From Pseudovibrio brasiliensis (GTDB lineage: Bacteria; Pseudomonadota; Alphaproteobacteria; Rhizobiales; Stappiaceae), in the NCBI RefSeq assembly GCF_018282095.1, contig NZ_CP074126.1:2304501-2368500 (forward strand): 64,000 nt of DNA. The letters run 5' to 3'. The translations under genes and the position numbers were made by a program. This document shows positions 52,255 to 60,496 of the stretch, one piece after another. A model generated the notes under the pieces. It saw nothing but the letters and a program-made list of their open reading frames with translations, had not been told where the DNA came from and did not search any database. Within the stretch, counting starts at the first letter, position 1. Each line of letters begins with the position of its first letter.

Positions 52255-52674
52255 TTAATGCTCATTACGCTTCAACATCTCTTGGTAGATACGCGCAAAC
52301 ATCATTGATACAAAATTTGTAGGAGCTTTGCTGCCGGGACCGTACACTTGAGTTTCAATCTCGAGCGCTTGCTTCCAGGCACTATCAATCAGATCTAGGT
52401 CAGTCTGGCTCGTATCTTCTGCCAACTCAGCCAAAACTTGCGCATCATCAAGATACTTTGCGTCTCCAACTCCATGAAGACCAAAACGAAGAAACTGTTC
52501 ATTCACGCCAAGCGCTTGTGCCAGCTTTCCAAGCGTGTCCCCACGCGGATTCTCGATGAGACCTTTTTCGATCTTGTAAAGATTGTCATAACCAACGTTT
52601 GCACGCCTTGCCAAATCTTTAACTGTAAGGTCATTCTGCTTGCGAAGTTTTTGAAGTCGCTCTTGCCAAGTCAT
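52255..52674 (-). CDS. XRE-family transcriptional regulator
   Basis: 139 aa. N-terminal helix-turn-helix (LQKLRKQNDLTVKDLARRAN, then VGYDNLYKIEKGLIENPRGD and LGKLAQALGVNEQFL), the lambda-repressor-like fold. The rest is helical and acidic with no named domain. No antitoxin partner or phage gene is next to it. Target unknown. Confidence 0.85.
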   Translation of the reverse strand: MTWQERLQKLRKQNDLTVKDLARRANVGYDNLYKIEKGLIENPRGDTLGKLAQALGVNEQFLRFGLHGVGDAKYLDDAQVLAELAEDTSQTDLDLIDSAWKQALEIETQVYGPGSKAPTNFVSMMFARIYQEMLKRNEH

Positions 52675-53012
52675 GGTTGCTCTGCAGTCGCTAAAAACAA
52701 AGTCTCATGGAGAAGTAATCCGGTTAGTGCAATTAATCTATCCCCCGATTGCTCGCAAATAAATAACCAAGAAAGATATCCGCAAAAAATCAGGGGGACA
52801 TCCTACTGATATCTTCATCTGGCTTACACCTTTTTGAAAACTACTCATTTTTCGACATCGCCAAAATCTCAGGTTGTAGATTTAATTTCCGCAAAAAATG
52901 ATTTGTGCACCTGTTCTGTCCGCTCTGATGTTCAGAACACTAAGATTGGGCTTGTCAGATGGATACACCATGAGTAAATGGGGCAAAATCAATTCTGGAA
53001 GGGGATAAATGG
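52675..53012. other. Intergenic region upstream of speA
   Basis: 338 bp between the divergent XRE gene and speA. No gene seen. A four-codon frame ATG-GTT-GCC-AAA-TAA at 53009-53023 overlaps the speA start. Confidence 0.4.
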
Positions 53013-54902
53013 TTGCCAAATAATCAAGGTACTGCTCATGCCATTTACGGCATGGGGCGTTGGGGTAAAGATCTTCTCTCTGTGCTGCCGAACGGCGATA
53101 TTGCACTAAGTAATCCTTTGATGCCGGACGCTCCGAAGGTGAGCCTTCCGGAGATCGTTCACGACCTTGAACAACGTGGTATCCATTCTCCACTTTTGCT
53201 ACGCGTCAGTTCGTTTCTGCAAAACGAAATTGCGCACATCAATAACTCTATGGCAGACGCGATTAAGCGTGTTGGCTACAAGGGTAAATATCGCGGTGTT
53301 TTCCCGATTAAGGTGAACCAGCAGGCACAGGTCGTTGACCGCATCGTTGAGTTTGGTCGTCCTTACTCCTACGGCCTGGAAGCTGGCTCAAAACCTGAGC
53401 TGGTCATTGCACTCGCGCACCGTTTACCTAAAGACGCCTTGATTGTTTGTAACGGGGTAAAAGATGAGGAGTTCATCCGTCTCGCAATCTTGTCGCGCAA
53501 GCTCGGCTTCAACACCATCATCGTTCTGGAAAGCCCGAAAGAGCTTGAAACAGTCATCGATGTGGTTGAAGAGCTCGGTGAAGAGCCACTTCTCGGCGTG
53601 CGTGTTAAGCTGACCAACCAGATTGGTGGCAAGTGGGAAGAAAGCTCAGGTGATCGTTCCACCTTCGGGATGAACACCGATCAGCTCGTCTCTGTGATCG
53701 ATAAGCTGCGCGAAGCGAAGCTTCTACATTGCCTGAAACTTCAGCATTCTCACCTCGGCTCACAGGTGCCAGACGTTAATGACGTCCGCCGCGCTGTGGG
53801 TGAAGCCTGTCGCTACTTCGTTGAGCTGACAAGGGAAGGGGCTGAACTGACCCATCTTGATCTGGGCGGCGGTCTCGGCGTCGACTATACCGGTGAGAAG
53901 AAGGCCATCGAGAACTCCACCAACTACTCCGTTGAAGAGTACTGTGCCAACGTGGTGGAAACTGTTGCCTATGCAATGGACGAAGCCGAGCTCACCCATC
54001 CCACACTGATTACTGAAAGTGGCCGCGCTGTTGTCGCAACATCCTCAATGCTGCTCTTCAACGTTCTTGAAGCAACATTGTTCGATGCGCCAACCGCACC
54101 AAAGCCTGAAGAAGATGACCACCATTTGGTTGCAGACCTTGCAGCCGTTGAAGGCTACCTCAATGCAGATCGTCTTCAGGAGTGCTTGAACGACGCTACA
54201 TTCTATCGCAATGAGCTTCGCGCGTTATTCCGCCGTGGCTATATCAGCTTGCGCCAGATGGGACGCGCCGAGCGCATTTATCTGCATTTGATGTCTAAGA
54301 TCAAAGAACTGGCACCGCCAGCGGGAACAGCGCCGGAGATTGATGAGCAGCTGGAGAAAGTCGCTGATATCTATCACTGCAACTTCTCTCTCTTCCAATC
54401 TCTGCCAGATGTTTGGGCAATCGATCAGCTGCATCCGATTGTTCCGTTGCAGCGCCTGAACGAAGTGCCAGATCGCCGCGCCGTGCTTTCAGACATCACG
54501 TGTGACAGTGACGGTAAAGTAGACAAGTTTATCCTCGCAGATGGTATCTCACCATCTCTACCGGTGCATACGCTTGAAGAAGGCAAGCCATACTATCTTG
54601 GCGTCTTCTTTGTAGGCGCCTATCAGGAAACTTTGGGCGATCTGCACAACCTGTTCGGCGACACCAATGTCGCAACTATTGACCTGAGAGCAGATGGCGG
54701 ATTTGATCTGCTTCAGGAAGTTGAAGGCGATACAATTTCGCAAGTTCTCTCTTATGTAGAGTATGATCCTCGCGATTGCGTAGACGCTTTCCGCAAACTC
54801 ATTGATGAGGCGGTCTCCGCCGGCACACTCAAGAATGCTGACCGACGCACGTTGGTTGCTGCCTATCGTGACAGCATCAACGGCTACACCTATTACGAAT
54901 AA
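53013..54902 (+). CDS. speA: Biosynthetic arginine decarboxylase
   Basis: 629 aa from TTG 53013 with AAGGGG 8 bases upstream. PLP enzyme (alanine-racemase-like fold, group IV) making agmatine from arginine. Lys-PLP in RGVFPIKVNQQAQVV; LQHSHLGSQ with the PLP-stacking His; DLGGGLGVDYTG phosphate-binding Gly loop; DITCDSDGKVDKF with the Cys/Asp active-site pair; and YLGVFFVGAYQETLGDLHNL near the end. First gene of a four-gene spermidine operon; 21 bp to the next start. Confidence 0.95.
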   Translation: MPNNQGTAHAIYGMGRWGKDLLSVLPNGDIALSNPLMPDAPKVSLPEIVHDLEQRGIHSPLLLRVSSFLQNEIAHINNSMADAIKRVGYKGKYRGVFPIKVNQQAQVVDRIVEFGRPYSYGLEAGSKPELVIALAHRLPKDALIVCNGVKDEEFIRLAILSRKLGFNTIIVLESPKELETVIDVVEELGEEPLLGVRVKLTNQIGGKWEESSGDRSTFGMNTDQLVSVIDKLREAKLLHCLKLQHSHLGSQVPDVNDVRRAVGEACRYFVELTREGAELTHLDLGGGLGVDYTGEKKAIENSTNYSVEEYCANVVETVAYAMDEAELTHPTLITESGRAVVATSSMLLFNVLEATLFDAPTAPKPEEDDHHLVADLAAVEGYLNADRLQECLNDATFYRNELRALFRRGYISLRQMGRAERIYLHLMSKIKELAPPAGTAPEIDEQLEKVADIYHCNFSLFQSLPDVWAIDQLHPIVPLQRLNEVPDRRAVLSDITCDSDGKVDKFILADGISPSLPVHTLEEGKPYYLGVFFVGAYQETLGDLHNLFGDTNVATIDLRADGGFDLLQEVEGDTISQVLSYVEYDPRDCVDAFRKLIDEAVSAGTLKNADRRTLVAAYRDSINGYTYYE

Positions 54903-54923
54903 TCCAAGGACCGGGGAATAGAC

Positions 54924-56135
54924 ATGGGTAAAACTCTGGTAATCGGCGCTGGTGGTGTTTCCTCCGCTGCCGTACACAAAATGGCAATGAACTCGGATAT
55001 CTTCTCCGAAATCACGCTGGCATCCCGTCGCAAGTTCAAGTGTGACGACATCGCAAAAAGCGTAAAAGAGAAGACCGGCGTAGAGATCAAGACCGCTGAA
55101 GTTGACGCGATGGACGTCGCAGCAGTTGTTGCTCTTATCAAAGAAAGTGGCGCTGAGCTGCTGGTGAACCTGGCGCTGCCGTATCAGGATCTCAAGCTGA
55201 TGGACGCATGTCTGGAAGCTGGCATCAACTATCTGGACACCGCAAACTACGAACCAGAAGACGAAGCAAAGTTCGAGTACCACTGGCAGTGGGCTTATCA
55301 GGAGCGCTTCAAAGAAGCTGGCCTGACCGCAATCCTCGGCTCCGGCTTCGATCCGGGCGTAACCTCCGTATTCGCAACTTGGCTGAAGAAGCACAAGCTC
55401 GAAAACATCCGCCAGATCGACATTCTCGACTGTAACGGTGGCGACAACGGCAAAGCCTTTGCGACCAACTTCAACCCGGAAATCAACATCCGTGAAGTAA
55501 CCGCAGACGCACGTCACTGGGAAAAAGGCGACTGGGTAACCTCCCCAGCGATGACCCACAAAGTGGCGTTCGACTTCCCAGGTGTGGGCGAGAAAAACAT
55601 GTACCTCATGTACCATGAGGAACTGGAAAGCCTGAAAACCCACTTCACCGAGATTGAGCGTGCGCGTTTCTGGATGACCTTTGGGGATGCGTACATCAAC
55701 CACGTACGCGTGCTTGAAGGTATTGGTATGACCTCTATCGAGCCAGTCATGCACGAAGGCCACGAAATCATCCCACTGCAGTTCCTCAAGTCTGTTCTGC
55801 CAGACCCAAGCGGTCTGGGTGAGCTAACTAAAGGTAAAACCTGTATTGGTGATATCGCAACTGGTCAGGCAAAAGACGGTTCCGGTGAGAAAACCTACTA
55901 CATCTACAACATCTGCGATCACGAAGAGTGCTACGCAGAAGTAGGCTCTCAGGCGGTTTCTTACACCACTGGTGTACCTGCAATGATCGGCGCAGCACAG
56001 ATCCTGAAAGGGAACTGGAAAGAGCCGGGCGTTTGGAACATGGAACAGCTGGATCCAGATAACTTCATGGACATGCTGAACGAGCACGGCCTGCCATGGC
56101 AGGTTAAAGAACTCGACGGTCCGGTTCAGTTCTAA
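54924..56135 (+). CDS. Carboxyspermidine/carboxynorspermidine dehydrogenase
   Basis: 403 aa; GGGGAA ribosome site. Saccharopine-dehydrogenase-like fold: NADPH loop TLVIGAGGVSSAAVHKM, NLALPYQDLKLMDACLEAGI, GLTAILGSGFDPGVTSVFA. Its place between arginine decarboxylase and a carboxynorspermidine decarboxylase identifies it as CASDH, which reductively condenses putrescine with aspartate semialdehyde to carboxyspermidine. Saccharopine dehydrogenase proper (lysine pathway) is the alternative, made unlikely by the operon. Confidence 0.9.
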   Translation: MGKTLVIGAGGVSSAAVHKMAMNSDIFSEITLASRRKFKCDDIAKSVKEKTGVEIKTAEVDAMDVAAVVALIKESGAELLVNLALPYQDLKLMDACLEAGINYLDTANYEPEDEAKFEYHWQWAYQERFKEAGLTAILGSGFDPGVTSVFATWLKKHKLENIRQIDILDCNGGDNGKAFATNFNPEINIREVTADARHWEKGDWVTSPAMTHKVAFDFPGVGEKNMYLMYHEELESLKTHFTEIERARFWMTFGDAYINHVRVLEGIGMTSIEPVMHEGHEIIPLQFLKSVLPDPSGLGELTKGKTCIGDIATGQAKDGSGEKTYYIYNICDHEECYAEVGSQAVSYTTGVPAMIGAAQILKGNWKEPGVWNMEQLDPDNFMDMLNEHGLPWQVKELDGPVQF

Positions 56136-56139
56136 GCTA

Positions 56140-57315
56140 ATGGCTGAGTTTATGCAGACACAGGCTGGTGATGCAGGAGCGTTCAAATCATTTGATCTCT
56201 CCCGAGTGCCAAGTCCCTGTTTTGTCGTTGATGAGGTTGCGGTTCGCCGCAACCTCTCAGTACTTAAAGACGTAGCTGATCGTTCCGGTGCACATGTTCT
56301 GTCAGCGCTGAAAGCTTTTTCCATGTTCGCGTTGGCCCCAGTGGTGCGCGAGTATCTGGAAGGAACCTGTGCTTCTGGCCTTTATGAGGCGCGTCTGGGC
56401 CGCGAAAAGTATGGTGGTGAAGTTGCAACATTCTGCGCGGGCTATAAGGCCAGTGAGATTGATGAGATCATCGGTTACACCGATCACATGATCTTCAACT
56501 CAGCGGCTCAAAAGGACCGCTTTCTGCCAAACGTATGCGCCGCGAAACACAATGTGGATGTCGGCCTGCGTATCAACCCGGAGCATTCCGAAGGCGAAGT
56601 GGAAAAATACGATCCCTGTGCCCCATGCTCACGGCTCGGTTTTCCAGTTTCCCAGTTGAATGCAGAAGTTCTGACAGGCGTTGATGGCATCCATATGCAC
56701 ACGCTCTGTGAACAGGAGTTCGAACCTCTCCAGCGTACATGGATCGCGGTCAAGGATAAGCTTGCACCGTATTTCGGCCAGTTGAAGTGGATCAACTTCG
56801 GCGGCGGTCATCATATCACCCGCGAAGATTATGACCGCGAAGCCCTTATCGCTTTTATCAAGGATGTGCGCGTAGAAACGGGCCTGGAAGTCTATCTGGA
56901 GCCAGGTGAAGCTGTTGCACTGGATGCAGGCATTCTGGTTGGCGAAGTTTTAGACCTGCCAAAAAACGGCATGGATCTGGCGATCGTAGATATTTCCGCA
57001 ACCTGCCACATGCCGGACGTGATCGAGGCGCCATATCGACCTGCAATGCTGGATGAAGTGGAGGAGGGGCATATATACCGCCTCGGCGGTCCATCTTGCC
57101 TTGCGGGCGATGTCATCGGAGATTACACCCGCGCAGAGCCACTCCAGATTGGTGACCGCTTCGCGTTTCTTGACCAAGCTCATTACTCAATGGTGAAGAC
57201 CAACACCTTCAACGGTGTTCCTCTACCAACAATCGCTCTTTGGAACTCCGAGAGCGACGAACTCAAGATTATTCGCGAGTTCTCCTACGATGATTTCCTG
57301 AACCGTCTTTCCTAA
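56140..57315 (+). CDS. nspC: Carboxyspermidine/carboxynorspermidine decarboxylase
   Basis: 391 aa from ATG 56140 (ATG 56152 also possible). Group IV PLP decarboxylase with PLP Lys in LSALKAFSMFALAP, CASGLYEARLGREKYGG, GIHMHTLCE, the Gly-rich INFGGGHHI, YLEPGEAVALDAG, and the catalytic Cys in RLGGPSCLAGDVIGDY. It makes spermidine (or norspermidine) from the product of the previous enzyme. Four base pairs separate the two genes. Confidence 0.93.
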   Translation: MAEFMQTQAGDAGAFKSFDLSRVPSPCFVVDEVAVRRNLSVLKDVADRSGAHVLSALKAFSMFALAPVVREYLEGTCASGLYEARLGREKYGGEVATFCAGYKASEIDEIIGYTDHMIFNSAAQKDRFLPNVCAAKHNVDVGLRINPEHSEGEVEKYDPCAPCSRLGFPVSQLNAEVLTGVDGIHMHTLCEQEFEPLQRTWIAVKDKLAPYFGQLKWINFGGGHHITREDYDREALIAFIKDVRVETGLEVYLEPGEAVALDAGILVGEVLDLPKNGMDLAIVDISATCHMPDVIEAPYRPAMLDEVEEGHIYRLGGPSCLAGDVIGDYTRAEPLQIGDRFAFLDQAHYSMVKTNTFNGVPLPTIALWNSESDELKIIREFSYDDFLNRLS

Positions 57316-57324
57316 AGGTACAAA

Positions 57325-58185
57325 ATGTCTGTTTTTCTCGACAGTGAGCTAACTGAAGCAGAACGCAAGGCAGAAGACGCGCTCTTTACTGTCATTCCGG
57401 CGCCTCTGGAGCGCACCGTTTCTTATGGCTCGGGCACCGTAAAGGGCCCGGAGGCTATCATCGAAGCAAGTAACGAACTGGAGCGCGGCAGCAATGGCGT
57501 CGAGCCATGCGCTTCCGGCATCTCTACACAAGAACCAGTCGCGTGCGATGGTCCTCTCCCAGAGGTGATGGAACGTCTGGCACAGCGCACTGAAGCTGCT
57601 GTCAAAGCTGGCAAGATCCCGGTCACCCTCGGCGGCGAACACTCTCTATCCTACGGCGCCGTATCCGGTGTCGCTCGCGCACTTGGTAAGCCAGTGGGGA
57701 TAGTACAGGTGGATGCGCACGCAGATCTGCGCATTGCGTATCAGGGTGAAAAGCATTCCCACGCCTCTGTCATGAACCTTCTGGTGGAAGAGGGGAACTC
57801 ACTCGCACAGTTCGGCGTACGTGCACTCTGCCAGCAGGAAATGGATAGTCGCTCAGAGAACAAGGTGTTCTTTGTCGACGCGGAAGAGCTGGTGACCAAA
57901 GGCTTGCATGCTGTTGATTTGCCGGAAGACTTTCCGGAGAGCATCTATATTTCCTTTGATGTTGACGGTCTCGATCCATCCCAGATGCCAGCCACCGGCA
58001 CACCGGTTCCGGGAGGCCTCGGCTACTATCAGGCCATCCACCTAGTGGAACATGCCCTTAAAGGCCGCAAGTGCGTCGGTCTCGACGTGGTTGAACTGGC
58101 CCCAGATGGCAATGCCGCATGGGACTTTACTGCCGCTCAGATCACATACCGCCTCATGGCTGCAGCACTGAGTTCACAAGGCTGA
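57325..58185 (+). CDS. speB: Agmatinase
   Basis: 286 aa; AAAGG before ATG. Ureohydrolase (arginase family) hydrolysing agmatine to putrescine and urea. Mn-binding motifs: GGEHSLSYG, VQVDAHADLR, SFDVDGLDPSQMPATGTPVPGG. With SpeA it supplies putrescine for the two middle enzymes, closing the arginine-to-spermidine path. Followed by a terminator. Confidence 0.93.
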   Translation: MSVFLDSELTEAERKAEDALFTVIPAPLERTVSYGSGTVKGPEAIIEASNELERGSNGVEPCASGISTQEPVACDGPLPEVMERLAQRTEAAVKAGKIPVTLGGEHSLSYGAVSGVARALGKPVGIVQVDAHADLRIAYQGEKHSHASVMNLLVEEGNSLAQFGVRALCQQEMDSRSENKVFFVDAEELVTKGLHAVDLPEDFPESIYISFDVDGLDPSQMPATGTPVPGGLGYYQAIHLVEHALKGRKCVGLDVVELAPDGNAAWDFTAAQITYRLMAAALSSQG

Positions 58186-58210
58186 GGGCTGTATCAATCA
58201 ACCGAAACAG

Positions 58211-58241
58211 AGAGCTGTGATCATACGATTGCAGCTCTTTT
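58211..58241 (+). terminator. Terminator of the spermidine operon
   Basis: AGAGCTG (58211-58217) pairs with CAGCTCT (58232-58238), with an inner ATC/GAT pairing, then TTTTC. Confidence 0.65.
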
Positions 58242-58281
58242 CATTTCTGCGCACCGATCGCCATAAGCCCGCGCGTTTGGC

Positions 58282-58611
58282 TTACTTACTTAGCAAATTG
58301 AGTTCTTTCGCCCGCTCGCGGATCTGAATGCACACGACGCCACTTGCATCCTCATGAGCATCTTCCAGCGTATGCTGAACCTCACCCGCCAGGCTGATGC
58401 TTTGCTGGACAAGGCTGATGTAGTTGGGCGTAGCCTTGAGTTTGTTTTCCCTGATGTAATCTAGTGTCCGCTCGTGCACGATGCCGAGCTCACAGAAATT
58501 ATCCATCGTGTCGATTAGAAAAATCTCTTTGATCATATCTTTAGGCGCCTGTGCCAAAGCAGGCACAGCGAGCGTACAGGAGAGGCCGACAGCTAAAACT
58601 AAACGTTTCAT
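58282..58611 (-). CDS. Secreted protein of unknown function, 109 aa
   Basis: Signal peptide MKRLVLAVGLSCTLAVPALA, mature part about 89 aa, mostly helical, with one Cys near each end (NFCELG and GVVCIQIRER) that may form a disulfide. Contains FLIDTMDNF and SLVQQSISLAGEVQ. I recognise no family. Ribosome site weak; convergent with speB. Confidence 0.7.
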   Translation of the reverse strand: MKRLVLAVGLSCTLAVPALAQAPKDMIKEIFLIDTMDNFCELGIVHERTLDYIRENKLKATPNYISLVQQSISLAGEVQHTLEDAHEDASGVVCIQIRERAKELNLLSK

Positions 58612-58790
58612 AGGAAATCCCCGAGAAGAAAGTGCCAGTGTGGCTACGCCGTTTCCGACTGTCTATCTTGCAATTTTCTCAAAGGCATTCTGAAGGACTA
58701 AGTATCAATTCCCGAAACTCCGCCCCCAGATGGCCGGGAACACACTCTCTCTTATCTGGGAACTCAGGCCATTTTTCACTAACCCAGAAA

Positions 58791-58817
58791 GCAAAAAACC
58801 CACCGCGAAGGTGGGTT
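58791..58817 (-). terminator. Terminator of tRNA-Ser
   Basis: AACCCACC-GCGA-AGGTGGGTT perfect stem (58797-58817), followed on the minus strand by TTTTTTGC. Confidence 0.85.
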
Positions 58818-58846
58818 CTTTTTGCCTTATCTATCAACAAGATAGA

Positions 58847-58936
58847 TGGCGGAGAGGGTGGGATTCGAACCCACGAGACGCTTCCACGCCCGCCGGTTTT
58901 CAAGACCGGTGCATTCAACCACTCTGCCACCTCTCC
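58847..58936 (-). tRNA. tRNA-Ser(TGA)
   Basis: 90 nt with long variable arm and encoded CCA. Acceptor GGAGAGG pairs with CCTCTCC; anticodon loop CTTGAAA in an ACCGGT/CCGG stem gives TGA; T-loop GGTTCGAATCC. Confidence 0.96.
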
Positions 58937-58957
58937 GGCGCTGTGTGGTGTGGGCTC

Positions 58958-58986
58958 TATTTCGTTCATGCGGCCTTCAAAGTCAA
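58958..58986 (-). promoter_or_regulatory. Likely promoter of tRNA-Ser
   Basis: Minus-strand TTGACT (58986-58981), 17-bp spacer and GAAATA (58963-58958). The -35 is good and the -10 poor. Confidence 0.4.
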
Positions 58987-59244
58987 GCGGGCGTAAAACT
59001 TGTTCCACAGCATGAATTTATTTTTTTCACAGTGAAATCAATCAGTCCTATCAAAACCGACATTTCCCCTAGGGAAGTTAGCTTAGGCAAAAATCTCTCT
59101 TTCTTGTGGAGACATTTTGATCGGATTCAGTTAAGGTTTATCGGCTATCTTTTTAATATTGGTTCAGTTTGTAGTGAGCTCGGGTATTTCTGCTCAACCA
59201 ATCTGAAATCCGTCAGTGCCGAACATGTAGTGAGTAACAACGGT

Positions 59245-60387
59245 ATGACTTCTTTACTGAATTGGGGCTATTCGGTGAAAGCACCTGCTCCCGAAACGAT
59301 AAAACGCGTAGCGACCAGCATATCTGTGGTTGCCCTGTGCGCAGGCATTGCAGCCTGCGGTGGCGGCACGGATAAAGTGAAGTTCAGTGAAAAGAAATAC
59401 GGCGTAGCTGCAAGTCCTCGTGTGGTGAAAGGCTCTAAGCCTGTTCCCAAAGGAGGAGGGCGCGCTGTTGTTGGCAAACCGTATAAAGTGGCCGGCAAGT
59501 GGTACTATCCCAAAAGGGACGACAACTACAAGAAAACCGGTAAGGCATCATGGTATGGCCCAACCTTCCATGGCCGTAAAACCGCTAACGGCGAAATCTT
59601 CGATCGTAACGCGCTGACTGCAGCGCATCCAACCATGCCACTACCAAGCTATGCCAAGGTGACAAACCTTCAAAATGGCAAGTCCATGGTTGTGCGCGTG
59701 AATGACCGTGGTCCATTCCATGACAATCGCATCATCGACTTGTCAGAACGCGTCGCTGGTATGCTCGGCACCAAATCCAGCGGCGTTGCAAAGGTTCGCG
59801 TAGAATACGTTGGTCGTGCACCACTCCATGGGCGAGATGAGAAAAAGCTTCTGGCTTCTTATTCCGGCAATGGTGGCAACTGGAACGGCGGCAGCTCTGC
59901 ACCGCGCACCATGTTCGCCTTTGCAAATCCTGTGAACCGTATCTCTGGCCCGGCACCAATGCCAAAAAGCAGGCCATACGACACGCCTATTCTGGCAGCA
60001 CAGAATGTTCTGGCGTTCAATGCCAACCAGCTTGATCCGGCAGTAGTTTACGAGCGTAACCTGAGCACAACACAAGTTGCGTCCATCAGTAGTTTCAAAA
60101 ACAGGATCAACAGCGCATTGTCCACCAGCGCAAATCCAAACGCTCCGAAACCAGCCATTGCAGCACAGCCCGTTTCGACCTCCTTTGGAACGTCTCTGCT
60201 GCCACCACCAAGCTCTGGGGTCTACAAAACACCTACAAGCACTGCGCCAACCTTCCAGACTGGCAATGCAGTTTCTTCGTTCGCATCAGAGCAAAGACTC
60301 AACAGTGCGCATGATGCATTCAAGTCTGTTTCAGGCGGATCAGGTCTGAAAGCGCTACTGCTATCTCGTACTGGTCAAAATCACTAA
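59245..60387 (+). CDS. rlpA: RlpA-like septal ring lytic transglycosylase lipoprotein
   Basis: 380 aa from ATG 59245; frames extending further upstream run into the tRNA and are not used. Signal with lipobox (SVVALCAGIAAC), so an outer-membrane lipoprotein. The double-psi beta-barrel (about residues 95-180) has GKASWYGPTFHGRKTANGE, TAAHPTMPLPSYAKVTN and VVRVNDRGPFHDNRIIDLS with the catalytic Asp. RlpA cuts denuded glycan strands at the septum. The long C-terminal half is low complexity, rich in Ser/Pro/Asn, and shows no SPOR domain, which many RlpA proteins have. Confidence 0.9.
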   Translation: MTSLLNWGYSVKAPAPETIKRVATSISVVALCAGIAACGGGTDKVKFSEKKYGVAASPRVVKGSKPVPKGGGRAVVGKPYKVAGKWYYPKRDDNYKKTGKASWYGPTFHGRKTANGEIFDRNALTAAHPTMPLPSYAKVTNLQNGKSMVVRVNDRGPFHDNRIIDLSERVAGMLGTKSSGVAKVRVEYVGRAPLHGRDEKKLLASYSGNGGNWNGGSSAPRTMFAFANPVNRISGPAPMPKSRPYDTPILAAQNVLAFNANQLDPAVVYERNLSTTQVASISSFKNRINSALSTSANPNAPKPAIAAQPVSTSFGTSLLPPPSSGVYKTPTSTAPTFQTGNAVSSFASEQRLNSAHDAFKSVSGGSGLKALLLSRTGQNH

Positions 60388-60496
60388 GTCATTTAGTTCT
60401 AAACGGCTTTACCCAGTCAGCACACCTGCGTTAGTGTTTGTTTTAAGAGATGGGGCTTACGATAGCCCCACCAAAATCAAACCGGGAGATGCAGGC

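Noticed and set aside
58679-59008. 109-codon minus-strand frame
   Set aside because: It reads straight through tRNA-Ser(TGA) and its terminator; its peptide is translated tRNA sequence.
58846-59244. N-terminal extension of RlpA by 133 codons
   Set aside because: It would start inside tRNA-Ser; the signal peptide and lipobox fit a start at 59245.
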